Of a DNA stretch of 64,000 bases, positions 35,401 to 47,155 are shown piece after piece. The translations under genes were made by a program, and so were the position numbers. Under the pieces are notes generated by a model. It searched no databases and was not told the origin of the DNA. It worked only from the letters and a program-made list of their open reading frames with translations. This stretch comes from Enoplolaimus lenunculus (Eukaryota; Nematoda; Enoplea; Enoplida; Thoracostomopsidae): NCBI GenBank assembly GCA_030248215.1, contig JASANG010001316.1, forward strand, positions 59,134 through 123,133, in the 5' to 3' direction. Position 1 is the first letter of the stretch, and each line of letters begins with the position of its first letter.

Positions 35401-38400
35401 CAAGTTTTTCTAAGTACATCATATAAATGTGGCTTAAGATCCGGATATCCGATCGCACTACGCAAGCAATACCTAGTTTCTACGAAATAAATTTTAAAAC
35501 GCAAATTATTCTCAGATATACAGACTTTGCTTCAGACGTTCTTGTGTCAACTTACCCTCCTAAGCACTGGTTTCCGTATCACATCGCCAAATGCGCTTTC
35601 TGGTTTAATGTTAACCATGTTCTCATGCAAAATACTTATTTTCTTTTCGTTATCCCAACCAGCAGGTCTGAAAGAGATTATACTCTGAGTTTATATACAG
35701 CGTAGATCATTTGGCTTCTAACTATACATATAAACCTAATAATTTTTTCGAACCCGCGCTTTGTCGTCTGCAACGTTCACCTCTGTTTGTAATTGGATGG
35801 CCAAATAAATCCAGTAAAACTTTTGCCAAACCTGTGTTATTATTGTACGAATTTTGTCTCTGCAAGACTGAAGATAGGTCCATTCCATACTCCTTAATTA
35901 TTAAGACAAGTTCGAGAGGGGAACAGAATTTTTCACACACATTTAAATGTAGAAAATTTATCAAGATGGGAAAAATTTTATGGAAACAGTTGCCCGGAAA
36001 CACAAGTTTTATCAGCAAAAATTGTTCAGAACGACAGTTTGTACCGTGCTATCGGCTCGTATTACAGCTGCTACTGCAGCAACCTTATATGTTGCCATAG
36101 TAAACATAATGATACAATTCGTTACCACACTATGAGTGTTTCGCCTAACTCTGTTGCTAATCCTAGAATGCAGTAACCTCATATAACAAATGTGCCTATA
36201 ATGTTTCTTAAACCAAACATGCTTCGAACCAGCTTTTATTGAATCTAATATAAAAGATTCATTCAAGAAAGACGCCAATATTTTAAACCCAACGTACATA
36301 AAAACAGCATCCTTTTCAACCACTAACGCTGGATTAGTGAATGGAAACTGATACACACGATGCAGGAGATATTTGTACAACAGATCGCAGTTTCGCGCTT
36401 CCTTTACACTCGTGTAAATACAGGATGCGCCATCTAAAAAATAGTAACAGAGATACAACTGTATTCATTACGCGCTAATAGTATCACTCGTTTTAACTTG
36501 TTATAACTGTGTTCCTACTACATGATTTTCTAAACAACTGCGTTGTGCGGTGGTGATGTAAAATACAGAAGCCGGATGTCTGTCTATTTATTGTCCAAAC
36601 AAAATCCCATAGCGATTTTTGGCCGCATCCAGATATCCTGTTATCCTGATGTGTTCAGCGTTAATAACCACTTTATCTAAACGGTTAAGAAGCGTATCGT
36701 TGCAACAAAGAAATCAGGGCTTAATATTATTTGTTTGCCTACTCACAATTTAAGCAAAACCTTCTGATTGTCATGAGGATATAGTCAAAGTGCTCGTCTT
36801 TGAAGTCATATTCTTTTTCAAGAGTTGACATGCAGTCTGTCTGAAACAGTTGAGCTGAACCAGTCTTAGCTGGACTACTCGTATGACGCAAGCTCCGATC
36901 ACTTCCTGACAGTAGGCCCAAATGCAATAATTGAAACAGTTAATCTGCTAATTAGCAAGTATCGTACTAATTTGGAAGTATAAAACGTTTTAGCGACATA
37001 TTTAATTGTTCGTTATGTAAAAACCACACCTAATACAGTGCTATGTCCCGACAAAACCAATACTTATAGAAATATCATGCAATCAGATGCTACAGCTGGC
37101 ATAGATAATATGCTAATTAGCGATTAGCTAAGCAAATGTTTAAGCCTTCTAAAGCCAACCGCGAACAAACGCTTACAAAATGATAATTAACATAATTTCC
37201 CAACTGTCATAGCTTGCAGAGCTAAAGTGCTACATGGTGGGGAGCTCGTGAAATAATGCAAAACATCCTAATTTAGGCCCAACCAATTAAGCTAATATGC
37301 TAATTAGTTAACAGCTAGCTTTTCTTTTTCTGTTTTGTATATTTATAAATGTTTTGCTTAACCAAAATCATTAGTTAAATAATGTAAAAAGTCCTAATTT
37401 AGGTTTAACCAATTACACAAACTAGCCTGTGGCTAATATACGGCTTAGAATTAAACAAACTCCAATGCGAGCTTAACACAACAAGATAATAAGCTTGCGT
37501 ATGAGCAAAAAGTTGCAAAACTTAAGTTTACCTTAGTCACAACAACGACGATGGGCAAGCCTAAATTTTTTGTTAATATATTTTCTCCGAGGGGCAGCAA
37601 AATACTGGCAGTATCCAGTATTTCCATGCTTGGCACTTTGACTCCAGAGTCGCTGTGTGAACTGCTGTCTAACGGCTCGACATATTCTTGCCAAAATCGT
37701 ACTTCTAAAATTAATGACTTAGAAACAATATTCTATATATCTTGTTCATCGTGATCCGTCAAATTTTACCATTGGACACTTTCGTTAATGAACAGAGCTT
37801 TCGCAGGTGCCAAGTATGTATCGTAGAAATGAAACATAATTATGCCATTTAAAATAAACCACTACAAATCTAGTTGCAAAACCCACGGGCATCTTTCGCG
37901 TCTCGAACGGCGTCTTTTGTATAATCTGTCGGCCGACTGAGCAAATGATTTTCAATACGTTCGCTCCATCGTTGAAGTGAATCTGCGATGTTCCATGGTT
38001 TTTCCATTGATACACATAGTAAAATCACTACACGATCTAACGATGCTGCAGACGTAAATGCGTGGCGCATCAGACTAGCATGCCTTGGGTCGCCGCCAAG
38101 AGTCCAAACACCAAGCCTCGCAGTTTCGTCACCAGGGCCAACATCCGGTAGCGCGGACCCAAGCTGATAAGCATACGTTCCTAAAATTTAGAAAACTCAT
38201 TGTTGAAACCTTATCTAAATTATACTGTACAATGTAGTACAAAATGCACCCGAGATTGTTTTGTATTTGAAATTGCCATGCCGGAAATCACTACTGACAG
38301 ACAGCAACTGGCAACAATGATTGTATTTTGGACAGCGGACAAACAGAATGACAATAAGGTCATTCGTGGAATACAAGTGATAAGCACCATGCTTACCGTC

Positions 38401-39282
38401 TTTATAGTCTGGAATAACGTCTAAGAAGTGGTACTCAAGACCAAAACCTTTTTTGGCGTCTTCACTTCTTTGCATTTGAGCGATAAGTGCCGTTTTGCCA
38501 CACTCATCGTCACCTTAAACAAAAACCTTTAATTGAAAGTGTATCATTGTTTTACAGAAAAGTAGCTAATGCTTAAACGTCGCTTCCAAAATCAAGCCCT
38601 TGCAAAACAGCGTTCGATACGTAATACAAGAGAGCGTATTATTACACATAACAGTTGACATATTCTAACGTTTAAGAAGCCTGTAGCACGTACATTATTC
38701 GACAATCGAACATCGAACAGAAACACATTCTGCTTTCTTCACAACGTAGTTATATATTATAATTTTCAAAAACTGGACACAAATATATTCGTAACTGGTT
38801 CCGATCTTTTACTTTTACATACCAAACTTCATTTCATCCGTCTACATGCAGTGAGAAGGTGTAGTAACTTTATTTAATAGATTTAGTATTACCAAGACAA
38901 ACTATTGCAGATGTAGGAAAATTGGCGACCCATCTTGACTGAACTTCATCCAAAATTTTCGCCCTAAAACAGTAAAAAAGAAACATCAAACGAACAAAAC
39001 TACCATTAATTTTCAGCTAAAAAGAGTGGTTCAAATTATGCATATTTCACTTTGCCGAACCAGGGCCGATTCCAATTTCTGGCAAACGTATATTTTAAAA
39101 CTAGAGCCGAGAAGTAATCACTTTTTCCTCAGATACTAAGCCGGAAACCAGAATGAGAGAAAAACTCTGGTTTGTATACTGTAACCGCAATTTATGGTGC
39201 ATGCTGATACAAACCTAGGCAGGCATCATATAAATAGAACTCACCACAAATTTTCATCTTCAGGCGTTGTGGCTGCAGTCAT
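32407..39282 (-). CDS. DYNC1LI: Cytoplasmic dynein 1 light intermediate chain, copy A (intact)
   Basis: This GTPase-like subunit binds the dynein heavy chain and, through its C-terminal helix, cargo adaptors. Eleven GT-AG exons join in phase: 39282-39245, 38963-38893, 38513-38397, 38180-37887, 37704-37532, 36840-36747, 36433-36298, 35667-35556, 34892-34704, 33390-33177 and 32906-32407, giving 645 residues. Signatures in order: start [21 protein letters not shown]-loop [85 protein letters not shown] and [16 protein letters not shown]; and the adaptor-binding helix [18 protein letters not shown]. The Ser/Asn/Gly-rich C-terminal exon is longer than in vertebrate homologues. Vertebrate LI1 versus LI2 cannot be decided. 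It lies in arm A of the inverted duplication, head to head with copy B. Confidence 0.96.
33447..33800. mobile_element. TTAAGT-rich MITE in a DYNC1LI intron
   Basis: The left end GGCTGGGTTTTTGAAATG and the complement of the right end (GGCTGGGATTCCGAAACC) are imperfect inverted repeats followed by TAACTAAGT-type motifs; the interior repeats ACTTAAGTA words. It is mirrored in arm B at about 62824-63184, so it was inserted before the arms separated. Confidence 0.65.
33990..34020. other. Perfect 13-bp-stem hairpin in a DYNC1LI intron
   Basis: TTAACTATAAGCG and its exact complement flank the loop TGTTT. The same hairpin is present in arm B near 62609-62639. It lies in the intron between exons 9 and 10 with no evident host gene of its own. 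Confidence 0.5.
35112..35462. mobile_element. hAT-type MITE in a DYNC1LI intron
   Basis: It begins CAGGGTTCGACCGAATACC and ends GGATATCCGATCGCACTACG, whose complement matches the start imperfectly. Perfect octamers CAAGCAAT flank it (35104-35111 and 35463-35470). It is also present in arm B near 61160-61515. Confidence 0.7.
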
Positions 39283-39436
39283 GACACAACATAAGCTCTT
39301 CTCAAGGTTCTTTAAGGAACCTAGCCGTTTGCGAAACTGCAATAGATCGAAGGTTGAATTAGAAAACCGCAGTCGAAAACACAATGTTTCTTCGTTCGAG
39401 GTCTAGCAGCTAATAAAGTACGTATCTAATGCATCA

Positions 39437-39886
39437 AAAATAAACATTTACAATACGCGGCTTGTGTATGTGCAGAGTGTGTAATGTTAAGACATATACA
39501 TACTCGTGCACATATACCACCAGAGGAAATTAGGATACGGGCCGCGTGGTGTAATGAGTAGCGCGCTTGACTCATGATTGAGAGGTCCGAGGTTCGATTC
39601 CCAGCGTGGCCATATCTTTCGGAGAAATTAAAGGGAAAACCAATTATATTCGCTGTACTTTGGCGAAAGGGGTCGTCCCGACCGTGCAGTTCTGACATGG
39701 AGGTCCCACCGAGACGGGCGCTGTAAATTGCAGGCTCATGGATTCCGAGAAGTTTGGATTCGCGGTCCGGGGTGACCGCCTAAAGAAGGGGGAATGTGGG
39801 TATACGTGGCTTGTGTATGTGCAGAGAGTGTAATGTTAAGACATATACATGCTCGTGCACATATGCCACCAGAGGAAATTAGGATA
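39437..39886 (+). repeat. Tandem 345-bp unit with a tRNA-like segment (arm A)
   Basis: CGGCTTGTGTATGTGCAGAG recurs about 345 bp apart, so there is one full unit plus the start of a second. Each full unit has a tRNA-like core and a GC-rich tail with GCACGGTCGGGACGACC (as complement) and CGGTCCGGGGTGACCGCC. Homology with arm B breaks sharply at both edges of this block, where arm B instead carries 55213-57174. Confidence 0.7.
39540..39611 (+). tRNA. tRNA-like segment, anticodon loop position CAT, doubtful function
   Basis: The 72-nt segment folds with a full acceptor stem (GGCCGCG with CGTGGCC, one G-U), a D stem GTGT/GCGC, and an anticodon arm CTTGA-CTCATGA-TTGAG with CAT in position. B-box-like GGTTCGATTCC is present. 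The T stem has two mismatches, and the segment is part of a repeated unit, so a tRNA-derived SINE head or pseudo-tRNA is likelier than a working initiator/elongator Met tRNA. Confidence 0.4.
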
Positions 39887-40740
39887 TTATTTAGCACAAA
39901 TAACCTATCAAACTTATAACAAACCCAAAAATCTTGTATTCAAACTCCAGAGCGTACTCCTGATAAGCAAGAATTCACGTATATGGATATCTCAACCTCC
40001 AAACGAATGGTAGATTACGAAGTAAGCAATTGCCTCCTGTGCCCACTGTTGTTCCTCTGCAGCGACTGTGGAAGGATAATGCTAACTCATCGCCGCTGAC
40101 AAAAAGTTTTAACACCAATGTATGAATGTTTAGTATCTACACTTCCAAAATAGGCTGGGATAATGAGTAAGTAAACTCATTCCCTAGCTAACTAATTATG
40201 TACGATATACAGATCCAATTCTTCCGTACAAAAATTTAGCGTGTATTTGGAAGAAGTAACTCGCAGAAGCGTCACCACCGCCTCAATACCCCCAGCTGTG
40301 TGGCCTCTGGGTCTGGGAGGCCTCACTTTAGGAAAACGTAACGTTTGTTATAAAAACAAACCTGTTTTGTATTTTTTGCAAAAGATAGGTACTTTTTACA
40401 TTCGAAATATGAAGGACTATATCATTCTTTTTCAGGCAAATACTTGCTGCATTTGTTTTGAATAATTTATAAATTAATTATATTTAAAATGAGTAGTAGA
40501 ATATTTGCAAGCGGTGCGTCTAATCAAAAGCGATCGCGTCAGAAAAGCAAATTCCTGGCAACTGTGCCAAAGTTAACAGCATTTTGTTCACTTTCAACAC
40601 CAACTCAAAACGCAGACACGGAAGACTCTAGTGCGTAGGCCGCATGCACTCCGAGTCCTGGATCAAGTGCAGATCTAGTCTGAAATCGCTTCCAAGAGCA
40701 CGAAAGGGCAGGATCTATGATTGCGGAAGATATCTATGAT
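39887..40740. other. No gene recognised
   Basis: Spacer between the tRNA-like unit and the fold-back element. An AGGCTGGGATAATGAGTAAG stretch at 40152 resembles an end of the 33447-33800 MITE family. An open frame at 40241-40465 is shared with arm B but shows no motif. Confidence 0.35.
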
Positions 40741-43700
40741 ACGATGGCCCATGTATAGATCAGGGGCTTCCACTTTTCCAGGGTGGAAAACTTACGACCA
40801 GGAGTGCATCGCAGCCACTCCGGTATGACGACCTGATTTTTCAATGGTTGGTAGGAAAAATCGCGGGCATAGGTTTTGCTGTGGAAAAGTGGAAAATTCA
40901 TAAGCCTGCACATTCCCCGGGTTGGTAGGGAAAATCTGTAGTGTAAAAGTTTGTTTGGAAAACGGGAAAAGTGGAAATTTTAAAAGCTTACATTATTCCT
41001 GGGTTGGTAGGGAAAATTTGAAGCATGGGTTTTGGTTGGAAAACGGGAAAAGTGGAAAATTTAAACGCCTAGATTTTCCCTTGGTTGGTAGGGAAAATCT
41101 GCAGCATAGGTTTTGGTTGGAAAACGGGTAATTTGGAAAATTTAAACGCCTAAATTTACCCTGGGTTGGTAGGAAAATTCTGAAGCATTGGTTTTGTTTT
41201 TAAAACGGGAAAAGTGGAAAATTTCTACATCTAGATTTCCCCCTGGTTGGAAGGGAAAATCTAAAGCATAGGTTTTGTTTGGAAAATGGGAAAAGTAGAA
41301 AATTCCAATGGAACGATTTAACAACACATAGCAGATATTTGCTAAAATTAACAAGTTAAATATCATTTCAACGACCTGATTTCACCTCACCTGCGGCATC
41401 ATCAACGGTTCCGGCTTCTTTTGTTCACTTCCGGCTCCGGATATGACATTTTTCACCTCCGGTTGCATCCTACAAACTAACAGGCAATATATTTCGACAC
41501 TGGTCAAAACAAGAAACCGCGGAGCGGAACAGTGCAATGAACAAAATCACTTTACACAGTTAAACCTAAATGAGCAGAGCATTTACCCGAAATAATACAT
41601 GACTATTAAATATATCAGATTATGATAGTCCCAGCACAAGATTGGTCAAAACAAGATACCACCGAGTGGCCCATCAGAACATAAGTCTGTTAACAAAGTC
41701 GACGCTTTGAGTGACCCCTTAAGGTTGTAAAAAAGTTTTAATTTGTTTTAAAGACGTTGTTGGCTAATGGCCGGAAAACCGAGGAAACATAAATATATCA
41801 AATTTGGGCGTTGCTAAATTCCAACCCAGGGTAAATCTAGGCGTTTAAATTTTCCACTTTTCCCGTTTTTCAACCCCCCAAACCAACCCACACAAAACCC
41901 CAACCAAAACCTATGCTTCAGATTTTTCCTACCAACCTAAGGTAAATCTAGGCCTTTAAATTTTCCACTTTTCCCATTTTCCAACCAAAACCTATGCTTC
42001 ATATTTTCCCTACCAACCTAAGGTAAATCTAGGCCTTTAAATTTTCCACTTTTCCCATTTTCCAACCAAAATCTATGCTTCAGATTTTTCCTACCAACCT
42101 AAGGTAAATCTAATCCTTTAAATTTTCCACTTTTCCCATTTTCCAACCAAAACCTATGCTTCATATTTTGCCTACCAACCTAAGGTAAATCTAGGCTTTT
42201 AAATCTTCCACTTTTCCCGTTTTTCAACCAAAATCTATACTTCAGATTTTCCCTACCAACCTAAGGTAAATCTAGGCTTTTAAATTTTCCACTTTTCCCG
42301 TTTTTCAACCAAAATCTATACTTCAGATTTTCCCTACCAAGCCAGGGTAAATCTAAGCATTAAAATTTTCTACTTTTCCCGTTTTCCAACCAAAACCTAT
42401 GCTTCAGATTTTCCCTACCAACCCAAAGGTAAAAATTTAGGCATTAAAATTTTCCGCTTTTCCCGTTTTCCAGCGAAAACCAATGCTCCAGATTTTCCCT
42501 ACCAACCCAGGGTAAAATCTAGGCATTTCAATTTTCCACATTTCCCGTTTTCCAACCAAAACCTATGCCTTACGCTTGAATTTTCCACTTTTCCCGTTTT
42601 CCAACCGAAACCTTTGCTTCAGGTTTTCCCTACCAACCCAGGATAAAAATCTAGGCATTGGAATTTTCCACTTTTCCCGTTTTCCAATCAAAACCTATGC
42701 TTCAGATTTTTCCTACCAACCCAGCGAAAAAATCCAGGCATTAGAATTTTCCACTTTTCCCGTTTTCTAACCAAAACCTATGCTTCAGATTTTCCTTACC
42801 AACCCAGGAGAAAAATCTAGGCATTAGAATTTTCCACTTTTCCCGTTTTCCAACCAAAACCTATGCCCTACGCTTAAATTTTCCACTTTTCCACTTTTCC
42901 CGTTTTCCAACCATCGCTTTAAATTTCTCTTACTAACCAAGAAAATATCTAGGCATTTCAATTTTCCACTTTTCCTGTTTTCCAACCAAAACCTATGCTT
43001 CAAATTTTCCCTACCAACCCAGGGGAAAAATCTAGGCATTAAAATTTTCCACTTTTCCCGTGTTCCAACCATCGCTTTAGATTTCTCTTACTAACCAAGA
43101 AAATATCTAGGCATTTCAATTTTCCACTTTTCCTGTTTTCCAACCAAAACCTATGCTTCAAATTTTCCCTACCAACCCAGGGGAAAAATCTAGGCATTGG
43201 AATTTTCCACTTTTCCCGTTTTCCAATCAAAACCTATGCTTCAGATTTTTCCTACCAACCCAGCGAAAAAATCCAGGCATTAGAATTTTCCACTTTTCCC
43301 GTTTTCTAACCAAAACCTATGCTTCAGATTTTCCTTACCAACCCAGGAGAAAAATCTAGGCATTAGAATTTTCCACTTTTCCCGTTTTCCAACCAAAACC
43401 TATGCCCTACGCTTAAATTTTCCACTTTTCCACTTTTCCCGTTTTCCAACCATCGCTTTAAATTTCTCTTACTAACCAAGAAAATATCTAGGCATTTCAA
43501 TTTTCCACTTTTCCTGTTTTCCAACCAAAACCTATGCTTCAGATTTCCCTACCAACCCACGGTAAAAATCTAGTCATTAAAATTTTCCACTTTTCCCGTG
43601 TTCCAACCATCGCTTTAGATTTCTCTTACTAACCAAGAAAATATCTAGGCATTTCAATTTTTCACTTTTCCTGTTTTCCAACCAAAACCTATGCTTCAAA

Positions 43701-44193
43701 TTTTCCCTACCAACCCAGGGGAAAAATCTAGGCATTAGAATTTTACACTTTTCCCATTTTCCAACCAAAACCTATGCTTCAGATTTTCCCTACCAACCCA
43801 GGGGAAAATCTAGGCATTCGAATTTTCCACTTTTCCCGTTTTCCAACCAAAACCCATGCTTCAGATTTCCCTACCAACCCAGGGAAAAAATCTAGGCATT
43901 AGAATTTTACACTTTTCCCGTTTTCCAACCAAAACCTATGCTTCAGACTTTCCCTACCAACCCAGGGGAAAATCTAGGCATTAGAATTTTCCACTTTTCC
44001 CGTTTTCCAACCAAAACCTATGATTCAGAATTCCCATCCAACCCAGGGTAAAATCTAGGCATGAAACTTTTTTAATTTTCCTACCAAATCATCGGAAAAT
44101 TTAGCCGTCATACAAGACTGGCTGCGCTGCACTCCTGGTTATAAGTTTTCCACCGTGGAAAGAAGCCCCTGTGCTATACATTGGCCGATACGA
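40741..44193. mobile_element. Fold-back element with 83-bp minisatellite (arm A)
   Basis: The outer ends are about 110-bp inverted repeats: left 40741-40855 (CAGGGGCTTCCACTTTTCCA, ACCAGGAGTGCATCGCAGCC) and right 44081-44193 as its complement. Inside, a block of about 0.45 kb has the purine-rich strand on top (GGGAAAAGTGGAAAATT), a unique spacer follows at 41311-41814, and then about 2.3 kb has the same unit inverted (TTTTCCACTTTTCCCGTTTT). The unit is about 83 bp. Open frames over it are repeat-driven. The spacer includes the right end of a CACCTCCGGTTGCATCC hAT-type MITE. No transposase is seen. Confidence 0.8.
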
Positions 44194-44511
44194 TTAGTGG
44201 GACGGAGTCACTAGATCATTGTGCAATTTCAGGTAAGGGTAATTTTGACATATTGTATGCTTGCTTAGCAAAACATTTGGTCCCATAGAGAACGAACTGG
44301 CAGAAAAAACACTAAAGTTACATGTGAAACAATTCATTATCTCTGTAGAAGTATTAAGACGCAATTGGTTTGTGAGAAGTTCGTGATTTAGACTTAAGCC
44401 TGTATCCTGTATCGCCTGTATAGTTCTTTTCTCGATGTATGCTATTCGCTCTGATTTAGTAAAACGCGGCCGGTAAATGTTTATTATAAATCCCAACCCG
44501 CAACCCGTATG

Positions 44512-44725
44512 ACACACAAAATACCCAAATTTAAGGCCAGCAAATCACAGGTTATGTAATTTAACTGGTACCCGCGACCTGTGGGACACAAAATAACCAA
44601 AATTAAGGCCAGCAAATCACAGGTTATGCAATTTACTGGTACCCGAACCGTAAGACACAAAATACCCAAATTTAAGGCCAGCAAATCACAGGTTATGCAA
44701 TTTAACTGGTAACCCGAGCCGGAAT
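44512..44725. repeat. About 70-bp tandem repeat, three units
   Basis: Each unit runs ACACAAAATACCCAAATTT, AAGGCCAGCAAATCACAGG, TTATGCAATTTAACTGGTA. Arm B has a single unit at about 49380-49450, so copy number changed after the arms separated or differs between haplotypes. Confidence 0.8.
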
Positions 44726-44806
44726 CCTTAAAGCCGACGTCTGAATCTGATTTAATCCAGCCACTGGCTTTACCGTACCCAATACTTTTGCCGTTTTCCA
44801 GAATCC

Positions 44807-44951
44807 GTGCAATTCTAACCCCGTTAGAATTACACCCCGTTAAACCGTGTACTCTAACCCCGTTAGAGTTACACCAAATTTCCGACCAATCTAACCCCGT
44901 TAGATTTGGCCCAGCCGTTGTAGAATAATAAATCTAACCCCGTTAGATTTA
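44807..44951. other. Cluster of four CTAAC/GTTAG hairpins (arm A)
   Basis: This is the mirror image of 49132-49276. Hairpins lie at 44807-44835, 44847-44874, 44886-44909 and 44929-44951, all with core CTAAC-CCC-GTTAG on this strand and outer stem bases that differ but still pair. Confidence 0.85.
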
Positions 44952-44959
44952 CTAGACTA

Positions 44960-46179
44960 CTTTTTCCCAGGTTTCCTTTGATACCCCAAGTTCCTTTAGC
45001 ACATGACACCAGTATCCGATACTGGGTAAATTCCGCGCCTTGCGCAACACCAATTAAATCCGTAATGCCTGATTTCCTTCACATGTTAAGCCACCGTGAC
45101 AATCTTAAATTAAATCCGTTCGACCTTACTTACCCAAAACTTCCGCTTTTCCAACCGTACGCAAACCAAAACTCAAAAACAATATAAAATAAACGCACTG
45201 TTCGCACAACCAAAAAAAACGCAACCGATTTGTAGAAAACCAAAACCAAGACTGATTCCGGTCCTGGCTACCCATATCGGCATCTCGACCTCATTTGCAT
45301 TTTTGCCGACACCCACAATTGGGTGTCCGCAATGCGGTCGAGGTCGAGAGCCACACAACCGGAACTACAACAACAACAACAATTACGCCGGAGACACTCA
45401 CAATAACCAAGCACCATTGCGGTGCTGACATAGCCTAGCTATGTCGTTATTAGCAGATTAGGCCAAAACAATATGCACCATTAATCAACGACGTTCTATG
45501 GCCACGCAGGGCCCCAGGTAAGTTTACATTGCGGACACAGCCGCCATAGCATAGTTTTACCAATTTCTACGCCTTGTAGCAACGCCTAAGCCTAACTTAA
45601 GTTCTAAGAGAGACTAGGTGGAGCCAGGGACTCCCTTAAGGTGTGGTTTTGATATAGGGTTTTATTTTTAGTTTTAGTTTTTAGTTTGAAATAGGTTTAA
45701 GTGTGGCACAGCCACCTACATCCCCCCTTCGGCACAGATGCCGACCCTGGCATCGAACAAAATTTTATGGCCCTATTTACTGCCTTTTTTGCCGTCGCTA
45801 AAAAGCGTAAATCCACAATAACAAACTTAACAACAATAACAACAACAATTTTTCATCATTTTCTTTCTTTTATATTACTTTTTATTTATTTTTAAAGTTT
45901 TTGTCTTTTCCGCCGAATAACGATAACAAACCACTAACGACCCACGACAATGTTGCCAATGCGTCCAATAAAACCCAAATAACGAAACCGCGTACCAGCG
46001 CACCCCCAGCACCCGTTCAACATTACCCCCGACAACCATTACCACATTAACAGCCCCAGAACAGCCCAAATAACGTCACTCCCCAAGATTCCATTCCAAC
46101 GACCCGGCGTACCAGTACAACCCCCAGCACCCCGCAGCATTACCGAACTAATAGCCACAATAAACGTCAACCCGATCCA
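44960..46179. other. Hairpin-rich non-coding DNA beside the central ORF (arm A)
   Basis: No gene is seen. Small perfect hairpins include CCAGTATC-C-GATACTGG (45010), GACACCCA-CAAT-TGGGTGTC (about 45310-45330) nested in CTCGACCTC...GAGGTCGAG, AGCACC-ATTGC-GGTGCT (45410), GACATAGC-CTA-GCTATGTC (45429) and TCGGCA-CAGA-TGCCGA (45729). The region is richer in CG and GC than the dynein introns. Confidence 0.6.
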
Positions 46180-46932
46180 TTAAAAGCGTTTTCGACGCAG
46201 TTCACGAGGAACGTCCGCATAATAGGCGTCCAATTCTTCCTGCGTCACCCACTGATTATCGCGCGCCACTGATCGCGACGCCCGTTGTTGCTGCTGCTGT
46301 CGTTCCACTTGACGACTTTCTCGCATCGCCTGCCGTACGTTCTCCACTTGCTGATTGTAATAACCACGTGCCGGCGCCACTTGCGGTTGTCCCATGTGAC
46401 CGCCAACTCGTACAGGGTACCGCTCGCCCGACGCTTGCCGGACTGGTGGCCGTACCCTTGCCGACCCAGCTGGTGGACTAATAACCACCCTCTGCGTTAC
46501 TGCTCCGGATCCTCGGTACCCAGGCGCTGTCTGTGATCGCACAGCCGATGCACTGTACACCGGATTCGCCTGCCTCGGTCCGATTCTACTTACCACCGAC
46601 CCTGCAGCCGGTCGTACATATCCGCCCGTTGGTCTCTTCGGACTAACGCGCGCCCTCTGGGCCATTGCCCTTTTCCTTGCGTCTCTATCAAACCTCCATT
46701 TCAACTTTCCATCTGGCCCTCGCACCGCGATATATCCCGGTGCCGGTGGCTGACCGAGACTCGTGCTCGGTTTTTCTTCTGCCTCTGACTGCGACCGTAC
46801 CTTTTTAGGTTGCAGCTTAATCAACTCCTCCCACAACAACTCTTTCGACTTCTCCTGTTCCTTCGCCTCCTCTTGTTTCTGTATCCGTGGTGACCTTCTT
46901 GGCGTCAGTTTCCCTTCTGACCCCTCTTTTCC
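46180..46932 (-). pseudogene. Central Arg/Gln-rich ORF, arm A copy lacking its 5' part
   Basis: It matches the arm B ORF (47156-47908) nearly base for base and ends with the same ELRRKRF and stop. Upstream of 46932 the homology ends at the palindrome loop, so the first 40 or so codons present in arm B are absent and no convincing start replaces them. The first in-frame ATG gives 219 residues starting MLWEELIKLQ, which could still be translated. Confidence 0.6.
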
Positions 46933-47155
46933 GGTAGAAGTTGTAAGGTAAAGGTCCAGAAAGCTCTACGCATCTAAGCCAGGCAAGCTCTAGGCGAGAG
47001 AAAAGGAAAATGGATTTAACCGGTGATAGGGGAGTTCGACTCTAAGAACAGGATTAACTCCGTCTCCTGAGAAGCAACAAAGGAAACCGGCGGTGACGTT
47101 ACAGGCAGAGAAAGAGGAATTGCGGGCGGAGGGATACGTGACGCCTCCACCGGCA
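46933..47155. other. Loop of the giant palindrome
   Basis: About 223 bp are present once. On the plus strand it contains the 5' part of the arm B ORF (from 47030). The junctions are GGTAGAAG at the left and CGGCAGG at the right, where the two arms stop matching at GGAAAAGAGGGG. No terminal duplication is visible. Confidence 0.75.

Larger units (their letters stand above)
32632..46932. repeat. Arm A of giant inverted duplication
   Basis: Read as its complement, this stretch matches 47156-64000 in order: DYNC1LI exons and introns, MITEs, fold-back minisatellite, hairpin module and central ORF. In the dynein region paired positions sum to 96624-96630, so the alignment is almost gap-free there. 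Toward the centre the sums fall to about 94088 because arm B carries extra sequence. Substitutions are sparse but real, including amino-acid changes. The outer limit is unknown since arm B runs off the window. Confidence 0.96.

Noticed and set aside
42576-43768. Repeated Phe/Ser/Lys frames over the 83-bp minisatellite
   Set aside because: They are repeat-driven, shift frame between units and occur on both strands.
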